Positions 43,032-52,578 of a stretch of 64,000 nt of DNA are shown here, in pieces. The notes below the pieces were generated by a model that worked only from the letters and a program-made list of their open reading frames with translations, did no database searches and had not been told where the DNA came from. The position numbers were made by a program, and so were the translations under genes. Position 1 is the first letter of the stretch; each line of letters opens with the position of its first letter. Location: NCBI RefSeq assembly GCF_041435195.1, contig NZ_CP108106.1, positions 8,383,001 to 8,447,000 on the forward strand, read 5' to 3'. This stretch comes from Streptomyces sp. NBC_00224 (GTDB lineage Bacteria > Actinomycetota > Actinomycetes > Streptomycetales > Streptomycetaceae).

Positions 43032-43832
43032 TCAGGCCCAGAAGTCGGCCCATGTGCGGGCGGCCTTGGCGGTTGCTTCGATCCCCACCACGCCGTACGC
43101 CTTCCAGTCCTCCCACGACCGCGCCTCGGCCTCGGTGAGTACGCGCACCCCCTGGCGGGGTGCCTCAGTAAAAGCGGGGATGGCCGAGACCCACTCCTCC
43201 GCCTGTTCAGGGGTCTGCTTCCCGTCCAGGACGAGGCGGAAGCCCCACAGGGCCGCGTCGATCCATCCCGGCCCCCGTGCCGCCCACGCCCAGTCGATCA
43301 GCCATGCCCGGTCGGCGACGAGGAAGTTCGTCGCCGCGGGGTCGGTGTGCAGGAGCTGGCGTCCTTGGAGCAACGGCTCGTCCTCGGGATCGCAGTAGTG
43401 GCTCCACCGGTCCCATGCCGTCATCAGGCCGACATCCGGTGCGGGCCGGGTACTCAGCTCACGCAGCGCCGCCGCGACGGGCTCCAGATGACCTCCGTCC
43501 GGCGTGAAGTCGGCCCAGGGGGTCGCGGTGACGCCCTCGAAGCCCAGCAGCCGCCACCCGCCCGCTGACAGGTCCCACAGCAGCTTGGGCGCGAAGTCGG
43601 GCAGATACGCATTGACCTTCGCCTCCACCCCGAGCTCACCGGCCCGCTCGTGGTCCTCGGGCAGCCCTTTCACGAAGATCTTTCCGCCGTCCGGGAGATA
43701 CAGAAGCGTGGCCACACCAGAACTGTCCCCCGTGGCCATCTCAGCTCTCGTGCACTCCGTACCGACCCGGTCATCCACCGCCGCGCGGGTCGCTTCGGGC
43801 AGCTGGTTGAAGGAGAGACGTTCGACGCGCAT
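43032..43832 (-). CDS. Aminoglycoside-phosphotransferase-like kinase
   Basis: 266 residues, APH fold. ATP-binding lysine candidate K55 (KIFVKG), catalytic loop HTDPAATN with H162, D164 and N169, and LIDWAWA with D180 as the metal ligand in place of the usual IDW motif. Phosphorylates a small hydroxyl compound; resistance, sugar kinase or fructosamine-kinase-like roles are all possible. A small Pro-rich ORF ends 2 bp before it on the same strand; the ribosome site GGGAG lies inside that ORF. Confidence 0.82.
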   Translation of the reverse strand: MRVERLSFNQLPEATRAAVDDRVGTECTRAEMATGDSSGVATLLYLPDGGKIFVKGLPEDHERAGELGVEAKVNAYLPDFAPKLLWDLSAGGWRLLGFEGVTATPWADFTPDGGHLEPVAAALRELSTRPAPDVGLMTAWDRWSHYCDPEDEPLLQGRQLLHTDPAATNFLVADRAWLIDWAWAARGPGWIDAALWGFRLVLDGKQTPEQAEEWVSAIPAFTEAPRQGVRVLTEAEARSWEDWKAYGVVGIEATAKAARTWADFWA

Positions 43833-43834
43833 GG

Positions 43835-43963
43835 TCAGGCTCCCGCCCCCGGGGGATTCGGCGGGAAGGGAGGGTTCTTGTCCGGCCCCGGCCCGCTGGG
43901 TGGACGCCCCGGCGGCGGCTGGGAGGGCGGGCGTGCGGGAGGCTTCCGCGCCGGGCTTGTCAT
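43835..43963 (-). CDS. Possible 42-residue proline-rich ORF
   Basis: From ATG 43963: nearly half Pro, ending PDKNPPFPPNPPGAGA, 2 bp before the APH-like start. Ribosome site weak. Could be a leader peptide coupling translation of the kinase, or chance; GC-rich DNA easily produces Pro/Arg frames. Confidence 0.3.
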   Translation of the reverse strand: MTSPARKPPARPPSQPPPGRPPSGPGPDKNPPFPPNPPGAGA

Positions 43964-44172
43964 GGGCGCAGCGTAGCCGCCGGCCGCGTTTTCAACCCTG
44001 GTCGCTGCTAAAGACCTTGGGGGAAAATCAGATTGGCGATCACCGAGTTGCCCGAACAGGGGGCTCCGGTTGAAACGGTCATGTGCCGCACCAGCGCCGC
44101 TGTCTCCGGCCGCCTGATAACAGGGGCCGACCCGTGGACCGGCTGTCGCCCCCTGCGGCTACGGTGACCCGC

Positions 44173-44889
44173 ATGACCGATACCAAGTACTGGACTTCCG
44201 CGCCGGACCGGATAGTTCGCGGCTCGATGGGTCTATGTCACCTGACGGTGGCTCAGTCGCCGTTCAACGTCGATGCCCGCAGCCTCCCGTCTCAAGACCC
44301 GTCGCGGGCACGCGCGTTCGCCGAGTCGTTCGAGGGCATTGAGGAGGTGTTGGAAGACCTCGGCCCGCGCTCCGTGCAGACCCCGTTGCCCTCCGCGGTG
44401 CGTGTCGATCTGGACATCGTCCATGCCGCCGCATGGGGGGGCATGTTGAGCATCGTGAATCCGGCGTTCGCGACCGACGGGAATGACGAGCCGCTGAGGT
44501 CGGCGGCCGGTGCGCTGCGTAAGCGATTCCCCGATGCGCGGATCGTGGGCCGGGTCGCCTACCACGGTGGCATGGAGCACACCGAGGACATCGTGTGGCT
44601 GCCGGACGGCGCCATGTTCCACGCCTCCGGCTGGCCCGGGGACGAGCCGTTCGTCGTCAGCGGTGACCCGGAGGCGGTGATCGCCTCCCTGGATCTCAAG
44701 AGCTGGATGCTCGACAACGCCGGTGTCGACCTGAACGAGGCACTGAACGAAATCGAGTGGTCCCGCCTGGCGGGTCTGGCGCTGGGCCATTCAGACCCGT
44801 GGGGGTGGGAGGAGATGCAGGCCACCGCGTTCCGCGTGCGGCATTCGCAGGACGCGGTGCGGGACATGGAGGACCTGTACTTCATCTAG
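44173..44889 (+). CDS. DUF6333-like protein
   Basis: 238 residues, soluble. MTDTKYWTSAPDRIVRGSMG, then DPSRARAFAESFEGIEEVLE and DLDIVHAAAWGGMLSIVNPA. I tentatively recall this pattern as DUF6333, a streptomycete family of unknown function. ATG 44173 follows GTGACCCGC; a longer frame from 44083 lacks protein-like features. The 340 bp before it (43833-44172) hold only the Pro-rich small frame. Confidence 0.6.
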   Translation: MTDTKYWTSAPDRIVRGSMGLCHLTVAQSPFNVDARSLPSQDPSRARAFAESFEGIEEVLEDLGPRSVQTPLPSAVRVDLDIVHAAAWGGMLSIVNPAFATDGNDEPLRSAAGALRKRFPDARIVGRVAYHGGMEHTEDIVWLPDGAMFHASGWPGDEPFVVSGDPEAVIASLDLKSWMLDNAGVDLNEALNEIEWSRLAGLALGHSDPWGWEEMQATAFRVRHSQDAVRDMEDLYFI

Positions 44890-44946
44890 GGCGTAAGGCG
44901 GCGGCCACTGGCTGGGGGGTCCGAGGATCGAAACTCTTCAGGCTGG

Positions 44947-45951
44947 TCAGCGGGCGAGCACGTGGCCGTCGTGGGGGCGGTGGTCGCGGGAGCGGCGCAG
45001 GTCGGTGGTGACGTAGGTGCGTTGCAGCCAGCGGTCCGCTCCGTCGTAACGGGGCTGGAAGGCGGTGCGCCCGTGGACGGTGACGCGGTTGTCGATGATG
45101 ACCAGGTCGCCGGGGGTCAGGCGCAGGGTGCGGGCGGTCGCCTCGCAGGCGTGGCCGAATTCGGTCAGCGCCGCGGTGGCCCGAGGGGTGAGCGGGGTGG
45201 TGACGAGCTGGGCCATGCGTATGTCAGGGTCCTCGGCTGCTCCTGACAGCACCGGTCGGGGTGTGGCAGCAGGCTTGTTCACGGCTGCGTCGGGGCTGAA
45301 GGAGGGTGGTGGTGTGGTGATGAACTCCGGTGCGAACAGGGCCTGGCGGCCGGCTGGGGTGAGGAGCGGCAGTGCCTGGCGGATGCCGGCGGTGCGCAGG
45401 CCGGCGGTCCGGTCGTGGTCGGCGCGCAGGCACAGGAAGATCACGTAGTCGGGTGGGTGGGGGTGGAAGCCGTTCTCGGTGTGGAAGGAGAGCGGCGCCG
45501 AGCCGGCGTTGCCGTGGAAGGTCTCCTGCCCGGGCACGGGCACGACGTCCTGTACGAGGGCACCGGATTTCTCGGCAAGGTAAGCGAGGGGCTCGCCGAG
45601 CCCGCAGGCCACCATGGTGAGCACTGCGGCCGGGACGGTGGCCTGGCGCTGGACCGAGTTGGGCAGGGCCGGTGTCGCGGGCAGGGCCGCCTGATCGACG
45701 GGCAGACCGCCGATCACCAAGGTGCCGTACGGGCCGGAGTGTCGTCGGAACCGGCGCACCTCACGGCGCAGCAGCAGTGGAAGGTCCTCCCAGGCGTCGC
45801 GGGCCCGTGCCAGCCACTGCGGGCTGTCGATCTGGTCGTGCCCGCCGGTGCACAGGGTGCGGGCCACCCGCTCGCACGCGCCGGCATCGGCCGGATCGAG
45901 TTCCCGGTCGGCGGTTGTGCTTCGGGTGGGGCCGGGCGTCGTCTCGGGCAT
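44947..45951 (-). CDS. TauD/TfdA-family Fe(II)/2-oxoglutarate dioxygenase
   Basis: 334 residues, clavaminate-synthase-like. Iron ligands H157 and E159 (FHTENGFHPHPPD, an HxE variant as in clavaminate synthase) and the distal H293 (NRVTVHGRTAF); the 2-oxoglutarate-binding Arg is R307 or R311 (DRWLQRTY). The HxE and HPHPPD features place it with enzymes that hydroxylate free or carrier-bound amino acids. It is 51 bp downstream of an unrecognised 376-residue protein gene on the same strand; both probably serve one small biosynthetic pathway. Confidence 0.9.
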   Translation of the reverse strand: MPETTPGPTRSTTADRELDPADAGACERVARTLCTGGHDQIDSPQWLARARDAWEDLPLLLRREVRRFRRHSGPYGTLVIGGLPVDQAALPATPALPNSVQRQATVPAAVLTMVACGLGEPLAYLAEKSGALVQDVVPVPGQETFHGNAGSAPLSFHTENGFHPHPPDYVIFLCLRADHDRTAGLRTAGIRQALPLLTPAGRQALFAPEFITTPPPSFSPDAAVNKPAATPRPVLSGAAEDPDIRMAQLVTTPLTPRATAALTEFGHACEATARTLRLTPGDLVIIDNRVTVHGRTAFQPRYDGADRWLQRTYVTTDLRRSRDHRPHDGHVLAR

Positions 45952-46002
45952 CAGGGTCTCCTGCCGGGTGTGGGCGTCGGACGCGCGGACTTACGAGGCG
46001 AC

Positions 46003-47133
46003 TTACGAGCGGCGCAGGCCGGCTACCGCGTCGGCGACGTAGAGGTCCCCGAATCGGATCAGGGGGGCGTACTGGGCCGCTCGGCGATGGCGCATGAGCC
46101 GTAGTTCGGCGACGGCGTTGTCGGGGCCCTCAGGCCGCTGAGCGATGGAACGACGCAGATGCACCATCGAGTACGCCAGGGTGACGTGCCGTTCACTGTC
46201 CACGATGTCGGCTTCCAACAGGGCGTCCCGTGCCTCGGCCAGCTCCGGGGCGCGGGCCGCCAGCTGCTCGTAGGAGTCGGGAACCACGGACAGCAGGTCC
46301 TTCATCGCCGCCCGGAACAGTTTGTAGCCGCGATGCTGGCGCCCGCTCAACGGGACGTCCACCGACGGAGGCGCCATGCTCTGGCGTATCGCCGTCATGT
46401 AGTAGTCGGTCGGGATCGTACTGGCGTGGGTCATGGCCGCCGGGAAACCCCGCACATACACGGTCGCGTCTGCGAGCCGCAGCAGCGCGGCATCGCCGTC
46501 GCCGTGCCGCAGATGGCGGGTGGCGTCGGCCACGGCGACCGCGGCGCAGATGTTGAACAGGACATGGACCTGGTGCCCGATGAGCCACCGGGCACTCCAC
46601 ACACTCTCCAACGACGGCCCCGCACCAGGCTCGGGCGCCCGCGCCAGGAGGGCCACCGGCGAGGCGAGGTCACGATCGGAGCCCGGTGCCGCGCCGGTGA
46701 GGTCGAGCACCGACTGCCGTATCCCGTCCACCTCCAGCGCCAGGTCGGCACCCGACAGCGGAGCATCACACAGATCTTCCAGACCGCGGTGGATGACCAG
46801 GGCACCGTGCAGAGCGGCCTGCTGATCCGACAGCTCCACCTCACGGACCCGGAAGTATGACTGACTGGTCGACTCCGCCGGCACTTCCTCACCGAGTACG
46901 GCCGGAGCCAGAGCCGACAGGGCGGTCACCAACTCACCGGCAGCCGCGGTGGCCTGCCGCAGCGCGACGGTCCGCTCGACAGGTCTGGCGTGGGTCGCCA
47001 CCCCGGCCAGCACACGCGCCGTCCGCCTCGCCTCGGCTTCGACCCGTGGGCCCAGTATCGGGACGGGCCGCCCGCCTCGGGGTTCACGGAAGACGGCGAC
47101 GGCAGGGTGTTCGACGACCGGATGTAAGCCCAT
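46003..47133 (-). CDS. Unrecognised protein paired with the TauD-like oxygenase; TTA codon 3
   Basis: 376 residues, mostly helical, no signal peptide. The stretch MTHASTIPTDYYMTAIRQSM followed by APP and LSGRQHRGYKLF, plus a C-terminal SERHVTLAYSMVHLRRSI, reminds me of the tryptophan-dioxygenase-like haem superfamily (tyrosine hydroxylases of the LmbB2/SfmD kind have an R-x-S-M-x-P-P segment and a haem His in the last third). This is by eye only. Codon 3 is TTA, which would make the unit bldA-dependent. A 6-bp inverted repeat (47200-47222) lies upstream. Confidence 0.6.
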   Translation of the reverse strand: MGLHPVVEHPAVAVFREPRGGRPVPILGPRVEAEARRTARVLAGVATHARPVERTVALRQATAAAGELVTALSALAPAVLGEEVPAESTSQSYFRVREVELSDQQAALHGALVIHRGLEDLCDAPLSGADLALEVDGIRQSVLDLTGAAPGSDRDLASPVALLARAPEPGAGPSLESVWSARWLIGHQVHVLFNICAAVAVADATRHLRHGDGDAALLRLADATVYVRGFPAAMTHASTIPTDYYMTAIRQSMAPPSVDVPLSGRQHRGYKLFRAAMKDLLSVVPDSYEQLAARAPELAEARDALLEADIVDSERHVTLAYSMVHLRRSIAQRPEGPDNAVAELRLMRHRRAAQYAPLIRFGDLYVADAVAGLRRS

Positions 47134-47199
47134 GGTTGAAGTGTTTCGCCAGGAACACTCCTCACGAAACCTTGATCTGCGAGTCTGTTCTTGTACTGG

Positions 47200-47222
47200 A
47201 CCCCGGAGTTGTCATACGGGGT
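47200..47222. promoter_or_regulatory. Inverted repeat between LuxR-type gene and the TauD unit
   Basis: ACCCCG, 11 bases, CGGGGT. It lies 2 bp past the LuxR-type stop and 67 bp before the start at 47133; a weak terminator or an operator. Confidence 0.3.
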
Positions 47223-47223
47223 T

Positions 47224-48171
47224 TCATATCCACCCCCGGCGGGCCGCGATCACCCCCGCCTGGAAGCGGTTGGCCGCGCCCAGTTCCTCGTGGAGGCGGC
47301 TGATCCGGCGCCGCATCGTCCGCACCGACCAGCCCAACTGGCGGGCTATCGCCTCGTCCTTGAGGCCGCCGACCAGCAGGGTGAGCATCTGGCGGTCCTC
47401 CTCGTTGAGCGGGTCGTCGGCGGGGGCGTCCAGCGGGGTGGCCGTGCGCCAGCAGAGTTCCCAGTAGTCGATCAGTCCGTCCAGGAGGGCGGAGGGGCGG
47501 ATGACGGCCGCGCGTACCTCCGCGGTGAAGTCGAGGGAGAGCGGCATCAGGGCGAGGCGCCGGTCCGCGATGGCCAGTTTGATACGGAGACCGGGCAGGA
47601 CGCGGGCCTGCTCGCCGTGGTCCACCAACTCGCGGATGTCGCTCAGCACTCCGGGCCATTCCAGGGCCTCGGGGGCGTACACGGCGCGATAGCGGACGCC
47701 CCGGGTGAGGGCCGTCGCCTCGACCGGGTTGGAGGTGGTGAGCGCGTACGGCGGGCGGTCCAGTGTGATGACCTCCTCGCGTGCTTCCTGCTGCAGCTGT
47801 ACGAACCAGCGGCCCAACGCCTCGCCGCCGGTGATGACTTCGACCTGTTCGAAGCTGCCCTGCTGGGCCGTGGTGAACAGACGGGAGAGCTCACCGGCGG
47901 CCGCCCGTACGCCGTCGAGGTCGGCGGTACGGGAGCGGACCAGGGACTCCAGGGCCGCGCCAGGCTCGATGGCCGCGTAGCGGCGGCGAGTTCCGGAGAG
48001 CCGCCCTACCAGGCCGTTTTCGCGCAGTCGGTCCAGGGCGCGGGCGACCCGCTCGGTGGAGCAGGACAGATCGCCGGCCAACTCGGCGGGAGCGGCGGTG
48101 TGGCGGACGAGGAGCGCTCGGTAGACGCTCTCGTCGAACGGGTCGATTCCGGCAGCGGTCAGCTGGGGCAT
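47224..48171 (-). CDS. TrmB/LuxR-type transcriptional regulator
   Basis: 315 residues. An N-terminal TrmB-like winged HTH (FDESVYRALLVRHTAAPAEL, STERVARALDRLRENGLV), a middle sensor-like domain, and a C-terminal LuxR-type HTH (LNEEDRQMLTLLVGGLKDEA, RQLGWSVRTMRRRISRLHEE). This two-HTH class commonly sits divergent from secreted subtilases in Streptomyces, as here (S8 gene at 48263, 91 bp away). It likely activates the protease. Confidence 0.88.
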   Translation of the reverse strand: MPQLTAAGIDPFDESVYRALLVRHTAAPAELAGDLSCSTERVARALDRLRENGLVGRLSGTRRRYAAIEPGAALESLVRSRTADLDGVRAAAGELSRLFTTAQQGSFEQVEVITGGEALGRWFVQLQQEAREEVITLDRPPYALTTSNPVEATALTRGVRYRAVYAPEALEWPGVLSDIRELVDHGEQARVLPGLRIKLAIADRRLALMPLSLDFTAEVRAAVIRPSALLDGLIDYWELCWRTATPLDAPADDPLNEEDRQMLTLLVGGLKDEAIARQLGWSVRTMRRRISRLHEELGAANRFQAGVIAARRGWI

Positions 48172-48225
48172 GGACAGGATCCTGGCCTGTATGTGCCAGG
48201 GGCAGCAATGGGCCAGGCCAAATCA

Positions 48226-48254
48226 TTGTCTGGACCACGGGATTCCGATTACTT
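48226..48254 (+). promoter_or_regulatory. Possible promoter of the S8 protease gene (near-leaderless)
   Basis: TTGTCT (48226-48231), 17 bp, TTACTT (48249-48254). Transcription would start at about 48261-48263, at the ATG. No ribosome site precedes the ATG, which fits a leaderless mRNA. The inverted repeat CCTGGC/GCCAGG (48181-48200) upstream may bind the LuxR-type protein. Confidence 0.35.
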
Positions 48255-48262
48255 GGTCGGGT

Positions 48263-51200
48263 ATGACCCCTCGAAGATCCCTCACTGCCGCACTCGCGGT
48301 CGCCGTCCTCGGCGGCCTGCTGTCCGCGGTGCCCCAGTCCGCCACCGCGGACCCCCACCAGGATCCGGAGCAGCGCGTCATCGTCACGCTGACCGGGGAA
48401 GCCGCCGCGGCCGGGAAGGGCGTTCTGCGCTCTGCCGACGCCCGGGCCATCGGTACGGACCGGGCCGCCATCGCCGGCCGACAGAAGTCGTTTCTTGACC
48501 GGGCCAAGGGCGCCGGGCTGCACGCCGGTTCACCACGCACGCTGAATCTGCTGCTCAACGCGGTCGCGGTGACGGTGAAGGCTTCCGAGGTCGCCGCGCT
48601 GAAGCGGTTGCCCGGGGTGGCCTCCGTGGTCCCCGATGCCAAGATGCGCGTCCTCACCGATGCGAGTGTGCCGCTGATCAACGCTCCGCAGGTGTGGCGG
48701 CGCAAGGACCAGGCGGGCAACAGTGCTGACGGCAAGGGCACCACCGTCGCCGTCCTGGACAGCGGGGTCGACTACACCCATCCCGACCTCGGCGGCGGCT
48801 TCGGCGAGGGCCACAAGGTCGTCGGCGGCTACGACTTCGCCAACGGCGATGCCGATCCGATGGACGACAATGGCCACGGCACCCATGTCGCCGGCATCAT
48901 CGCGGGCAAGGCCGCCGGGCAGGGCGGCGTCACCGGTGTGGCGCCGGGCGCGAGCATCCTGGCGTACAAGGTCATGGACGACGCGGGGGAGGGCTACACC
49001 TCCGACATCGTGGCCGGTATCGAGGCCGCGATCGACCCGGCCAATCCGCACCGCGCCGATGTCATCAACATGAGCCTCGGCGGCTACGGGGACGGCACCG
49101 ACCCGCTGGGCGCGGCCGCAACCGCCGCCGCCAGGGCGGGCGTTGTCGTCGTCGCCTCCGCCGGCAACGAGGGTCCGGGCAGGGGCACCGTGAGCACCCC
49201 GGCCGCCGCCGACGGCGTCATCGCGGTCGGCGCCTCCATCAGCGGGCTGCGCATACCGAGCGCCGCCTACAAGGGCGGCGAGAAGATCCAGACGTACCGC
49301 GGAATGGTCTCCGCCAATCCGCCCGTCAAGCCCGTCACCGCCGATCTCGTCGATGTCGGGCGGGGCGCCGCGCAGGACTGGGAGCGGGTCGGCGACGTCA
49401 AGGGCAAGGCCGTCCGCATCGACATGCTGGTCGCCCAGTCCTCGCGGGACCTGTACATGACCGAGATCGAGATGGCCCGGGAGGCCGAGCGCCGCGGCGC
49501 GATCGCCCTCATCGGCGGGCCGTCCGGAGGCGGTGGCCCGGTGTTCGCCGCACCGGCCCCGCTGTCACAGGACCAGCCTCAACTCCCCTCCCACGACGGC
49601 TCGGTCCCGCTCGCCGCGCAGACCTCCCTCAAGGACTCCGGCGACTCGCTGCGCATGGACACCATGGTCATGCTGGGTATCGACTCCACCCAGTACGCCG
49701 AGCTCGGCCGCCGCCTGGCGAAGGGCAAGGTGGCGGTGACGGTCAGCGGCACGGATGTCACCGACAAGATCGCCTCGTTCTCCTCGCGCGGCCCCGGCCT
49801 GAGGTGGGACCTGAAGCCGGACCTGGTCGCACCGGGCTACGACATCCGTTCCACCGTCCCCAAGTCCCTCTACGCACCCGGCTATTACCGCATGTCGGGT
49901 ACGTCGATGGCGGCGCCGCACGTCGCGGGCGCCGCCGCCCTGCTGCGTCAGCTGCACCCCGGCGAGAGCCCGGCCAAGGTCACCTCCGAACTGGTGGGCT
50001 CCACGAAGCAGATCAAGGGCTACGGGACGAGCACCGTCGGCTCCGGCCGCCTCGACGTCGCCGCGGCCGCCGACACGGCGGGCACCGGCATCACCACCAC
50101 CCCGGCGACCCTCTCCTACGGCCTCGCCGACCTCGCCAAGCACACGGTTGGCGGCAGCAAGAAGCTCACCGTGACCAACTCCGGCACCAGGGCCCGCACC
50201 GTCCGCCTGAAGGCGAGCGGCGAGGCCAGGGTCAGCCCGGAGACCCTGCGCATCCCGGCGGGCGCCAGTGCGACGGCGACCGTGACCCTGCGGGCCGACC
50301 GCCCGGCGGGGGAGGCCGAGATCAGCGGCACGGTCACCGTCGCCCCCGAGCACGGCATCGCACTGCGCGTCCCGTACCTCCTGGTCGTACGGAAGCTGTT
50401 CGTCCAGGCCGGCCCCGACCCGAGCGACGGTAAGTCCACCGCCGTCGTCTTCACCCCGGCCCCGCTGGCGAAGCCGCCGGTCCTGACCGTCACCCCGCCG
50501 CACGGCAGGCCCTACACCGTCACCACCACGCTCCGCACCCAAAACGTCTACCAGGCGGAGATCACCGGCCGCGGCGAGGGCGCCCACCTGGTGTCCGCCG
50601 ATGGCCGGACCACCGACGGCAGGACACTGACCAGCAACCAGGACGGCTTCGAGGTCACCCCCGCGAACAGCCGCAACTCCCGCTGGCAGCCCGTCGGCCC
50701 CAACTCCGAGAGCGGCGACATCACCACCGCGCCGAGCGCCGCCGGATCCGCCATCCTCACCCAGTACAACAAGACCGGCCCCTGGTCCACCGAGGACAAC
50801 GGCGCGACCTGGAAGCAGCACACCCGGCTGCCGCTCGGTGACGTGGGCGGCGAGGCCTTCACCGTCATCGACCCGAAGAACGCCAAGCGCTGGTGGTACG
50901 CGGCCAACAGCAGATCCGGCATTCCCCGTACGGGCTCGATCCTGCGCACCGAGGACGGAGGCCGCACCTGGCGGACGCTGAACACCCCCGACACGTACAT
51001 CACCGACTTCCTCACCGACGAGGCGGGCAAGAGCCTCGTCGCCGTCACCGCCACCGACCTGCTGATCAGCAAGGACGGCGGCGACACCTGGACCACCGAG
51101 CCCCTCGGCATCCCCGTCGACGTCGTCTACGACGTGGCGATCGGCGGCGACAGCCTCTACTTCTCAGCGGGCAAGTCACTGTGGAAGCGCGACGGCCTGT

Positions 51201-52480
51201 CCTCCGGAACCCTCGGCAAAGCCGCCAAGGTGTACGAGCCCACCGGCGGCAAGGTCTCCGTCACCGTCGTCGCGGACAGCCGGACCGTGGCGGTGTACGA
51301 GGTCGGGTCCGGCGTCGTCGGCTCCTTCGACGGCGGCAAGACCTGGGCCACGCTGGACAACCACGGATACGGCGGTACGGGTCTGACCCTCACCGGCGGC
51401 GACATGTACATCGGCTACGGCAAGGACATCCGGGTCGGCCGCGACCACGGCCGCCAATGGAGCACCCTTCCGGCCGTCAACCGCGCCTCGACCACGTCCG
51501 ACTTCGACCGCTGGGCCGACGGCTCGCTGACCGTCTCGGCGGACGCGGCCGGTGTCTACCGGGGCACGGCGGAGGGCAGGGACTATCGGCGCCTCGGCGT
51601 CCAGGGCGGCACCGTCAACTCCCTGGCCATCAGCGGTGACCAACTGCTCGCGGCCGGCCAGCAGGGCACGCACCGCTCGCAGCTACCGGTCTCCGGCGCC
51701 GAGTGGGGAACCACCGGTGGCGAGGGCAGGATCGGCGTCGGCACCCGGCTGCTGCAGACCTCCGCCAAGGACTCGCGGATCGTGTGGCGGGTGCGCAGCG
51801 GAGCTTGGGGCAACTTCGACCTGGAACGCAGCGGCGACGGGGGTGCCACCTGGCAGAAGAAGGGCGAGAGCAACGGCACGGTCTTCGCCCTGGCGGTGCA
51901 CCCCGCCGACCCCGACCGCGTGTATGTCTCGTACGCGAATCTCCTGGGCAGGGGCCTGTTCTCCACCGAGGACGGCGGCGCCAACTGGAAGAACCTCCTC
52001 AACGACCAGACGTACTTCACCGCCGTCGCGGGCGACTCGAAGAACCCGGACCGGCTGTGGCTCGGCGCCCCCGACGGCCTCTACCGCTCGGACAACGGCG
52101 GCGACGACATCACCAAGGTCGCCGACGGACGCGTGGACACCATCGAGTTCACCGGGTCGAAGATGCTGACCGGCGGCGACGCGATCAAGGTCTCGACGGA
52201 CGGCGGAAAAACCTTCCGCACCGCCGACACCGGCGAGCTGCCGCTGCGGGTCAGCGACGTGCTGCAGGTGGGCAGCACCCTCTACGCGGCCACCACCAGC
52301 TACTGGGAGGCGGCCCTGCCGCGCGGGGGCCGAGGCGTCCTGCGCTCCACGGACGGCGGCCGCAGCTGGCAGAACATCTCCACCGGCCTGCAGAACCTCA
52401 ACGCCACCAGCCTGGCGGCCGCCGGCGGCTGGCTGTACGTGGGCACGGTGCAGGGAGGTGTGCACCGCCTGAAGCTCTGA
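48263..52480 (+). CDS. Large secreted S8 subtilisin-like protease with beta-propeller-type repeats
   Basis: 1405 residues. Signal peptide (MTPRRSLTAALAVAVLGGLL, cleavage near residue 29). An I9-like propeptide precedes the subtilase domain: D166 (VLDSGVDYTHPD), H205 (GHGTHVAG) and S548 (GTSMAAPHVAG), with a long insert between about 330 and 470 that looks like a PA domain. After a beta-sandwich (about 600-720) the C-terminal half has repeated W-x-T / S-x-D-G-G-x-T-W motifs (EDGGRTWRTL, KDGGDTWTT, DGGKTWATL, TDGGRSWQN), i.e. BNR/VPS10-type propeller blades. Extracellular protein degradation, with the propeller for substrate or surface binding. Confidence 0.93.
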   Translation: MTPRRSLTAALAVAVLGGLLSAVPQSATADPHQDPEQRVIVTLTGEAAAAGKGVLRSADARAIGTDRAAIAGRQKSFLDRAKGAGLHAGSPRTLNLLLNAVAVTVKASEVAALKRLPGVASVVPDAKMRVLTDASVPLINAPQVWRRKDQAGNSADGKGTTVAVLDSGVDYTHPDLGGGFGEGHKVVGGYDFANGDADPMDDNGHGTHVAGIIAGKAAGQGGVTGVAPGASILAYKVMDDAGEGYTSDIVAGIEAAIDPANPHRADVINMSLGGYGDGTDPLGAAATAAARAGVVVVASAGNEGPGRGTVSTPAAADGVIAVGASISGLRIPSAAYKGGEKIQTYRGMVSANPPVKPVTADLVDVGRGAAQDWERVGDVKGKAVRIDMLVAQSSRDLYMTEIEMAREAERRGAIALIGGPSGGGGPVFAAPAPLSQDQPQLPSHDGSVPLAAQTSLKDSGDSLRMDTMVMLGIDSTQYAELGRRLAKGKVAVTVSGTDVTDKIASFSSRGPGLRWDLKPDLVAPGYDIRSTVPKSLYAPGYYRMSGTSMAAPHVAGAAALLRQLHPGESPAKVTSELVGSTKQIKGYGTSTVGSGRLDVAAAADTAGTGITTTPATLSYGLADLAKHTVGGSKKLTVTNSGTRARTVRLKASGEARVSPETLRIPAGASATATVTLRADRPAGEAEISGTVTVAPEHGIALRVPYLLVVRKLFVQAGPDPSDGKSTAVVFTPAPLAKPPVLTVTPPHGRPYTVTTTLRTQNVYQAEITGRGEGAHLVSADGRTTDGRTLTSNQDGFEVTPANSRNSRWQPVGPNSESGDITTAPSAAGSAILTQYNKTGPWSTEDNGATWKQHTRLPLGDVGGEAFTVIDPKNAKRWWYAANSRSGIPRTGSILRTEDGGRTWRTLNTPDTYITDFLTDEAGKSLVAVTATDLLISKDGGDTWTTEPLGIPVDVVYDVAIGGDSLYFSAGKSLWKRDGLSSGTLGKAAKVYEPTGGKVSVTVVADSRTVAVYEVGSGVVGSFDGGKTWATLDNHGYGGTGLTLTGGDMYIGYGKDIRVGRDHGRQWSTLPAVNRASTTSDFDRWADGSLTVSADAAGVYRGTAEGRDYRRLGVQGGTVNSLAISGDQLLAAGQQGTHRSQLPVSGAEWGTTGGEGRIGVGTRLLQTSAKDSRIVWRVRSGAWGNFDLERSGDGGATWQKKGESNGTVFALAVHPADPDRVYVSYANLLGRGLFSTEDGGANWKNLLNDQTYFTAVAGDSKNPDRLWLGAPDGLYRSDNGGDDITKVADGRVDTIEFTGSKMLTGGDAIKVSTDGGKTFRTADTGELPLRVSDVLQVGSTLYAATTSYWEAALPRGGRGVLRSTDGGRSWQNISTGLQNLNATSLAAAGGWLYVGTVQGGVHRLKL

Positions 52481-52493
52481 CCGGGCAGGAGCG

Positions 52494-52530
52494 AAGGGGT
52501 GGCTCGCACGCACCGGGCGCGCCACCCCTT
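52494..52530. terminator. Terminator after the S8 protease
   Basis: AAGGGGTGGC (52494-52503) and its complement (52521-52530), 17-nt loop, followed by TTCTCG. It lies between convergent genes and may serve both. Confidence 0.7.
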
Positions 52531-52578
52531 TCTCGTCGGCCGTCTCCCCCGCCGTCGTCACCGCCTGTGGTGCGCGGG

